A program made the position numbers and the translations under genes. This document shows positions 63,998-64,000 of a stretch of 64,000 bases of DNA, one piece after another. This DNA is from Flavobacterium fluvii (lineage in GTDB: Bacteria; Bacteroidota; Bacteroidia; Flavobacteriales; Flavobacteriaceae): NCBI RefSeq assembly GCF_900129545.1, contig NZ_FQWB01000001.1:558001-622000 (forward strand), read 5' to 3'. The notes under the pieces are model-generated. The model was not told the DNA's origin. It saw only the letters and a program-made list of their open reading frames with translations, and ran no database searches. Each line of letters begins with the position of its first letter. Position 1 is the first letter of the stretch.

Positions 63998-64000
63998 ACT

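Overview
The window looks like a chromosome segment of a gliding Flavobacterium or a close relative in the Bacteroidota. Several things point there: low G+C; TAnnTTTG -7 promoter boxes in place of -10 TATAAT; a SprB/SprF-type gliding adhesin locus; secreted proteins ending in gliding-motility (type B) sorting domains; PorP/SprF outer-membrane proteins; and family members typical of Flavobacteriia (DUF4837, GH97, HemJ, ECF sigma plus anti-sigma/barrel pair). No rRNA, tRNA, prophage or CRISPR array was recognised.

0-8.8 kb is a heme region. hemA-hemC-hemD-hemE run leftward, with hemE cut by the window edge. Divergently, an AraC-type regulator, hemH, hemJ, an orphan histidine kinase and an enoyl-CoA hydratase run rightward. 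Together they cover most steps from glutamyl-tRNA to protoheme. 8.8-9.7 kb holds an A+T-rich orphan gene bracketed by dispersed repeats. 9.7-21.6 kb is housekeeping and envelope: HD phosphohydrolase, acyl-ACP desaturase, two tandem PlsC acyltransferases, rnpA, an S41 protease, a double-OmpA protein, an ElaA-like acetyltransferase, two lipoproteins (DUF4837, DUF1080), a MltD-like transglycosylase with four LysM domains, and pgk.

22.6-28.1 kb is a small sugar-utilisation locus: an AraC regulator facing a GH29 alpha-L-fucosidase, a fucose/rhamnose-type mutarotase, a GH97 glycosidase and the decayed 3' end of a second mutarotase. A 13-bp direct repeat with 21-bp spacing and a perfect 14-bp LacI-like palindrome are candidate operators.

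28.1-53.3 kb is a leftward six-gene cluster matching the Flavobacterium johnsoniae spr gliding operon: two small secreted-protein genes, sprC, sprD, a 5,891-residue sprB and sprF. SprB would be the mobile surface adhesin, secreted by the type IX system and helped by SprF. SprD here is a fusion of a PorP/SprF-like barrel, a TolA-like Ala/Lys repeat, a coiled coil and a SPOR-like end.

53.7-64 kb is mostly DNA metabolism and translation (holB-like, recA, trpS, dprA) with a DoxX protein, a thioesterase, lipoproteins, an ECF sigma/anti-sigma-barrel pair and a third PlsC. Between trpS and dprA is a disturbed patch: a small membrane-protein gene, a second diverged trpS 3' end, and a GIY-YIG nuclease gene flanked by two directly oriented, internally palindromic repeats. 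That patch, together with the SprD and SprB architectures, is the most unusual content of the window.
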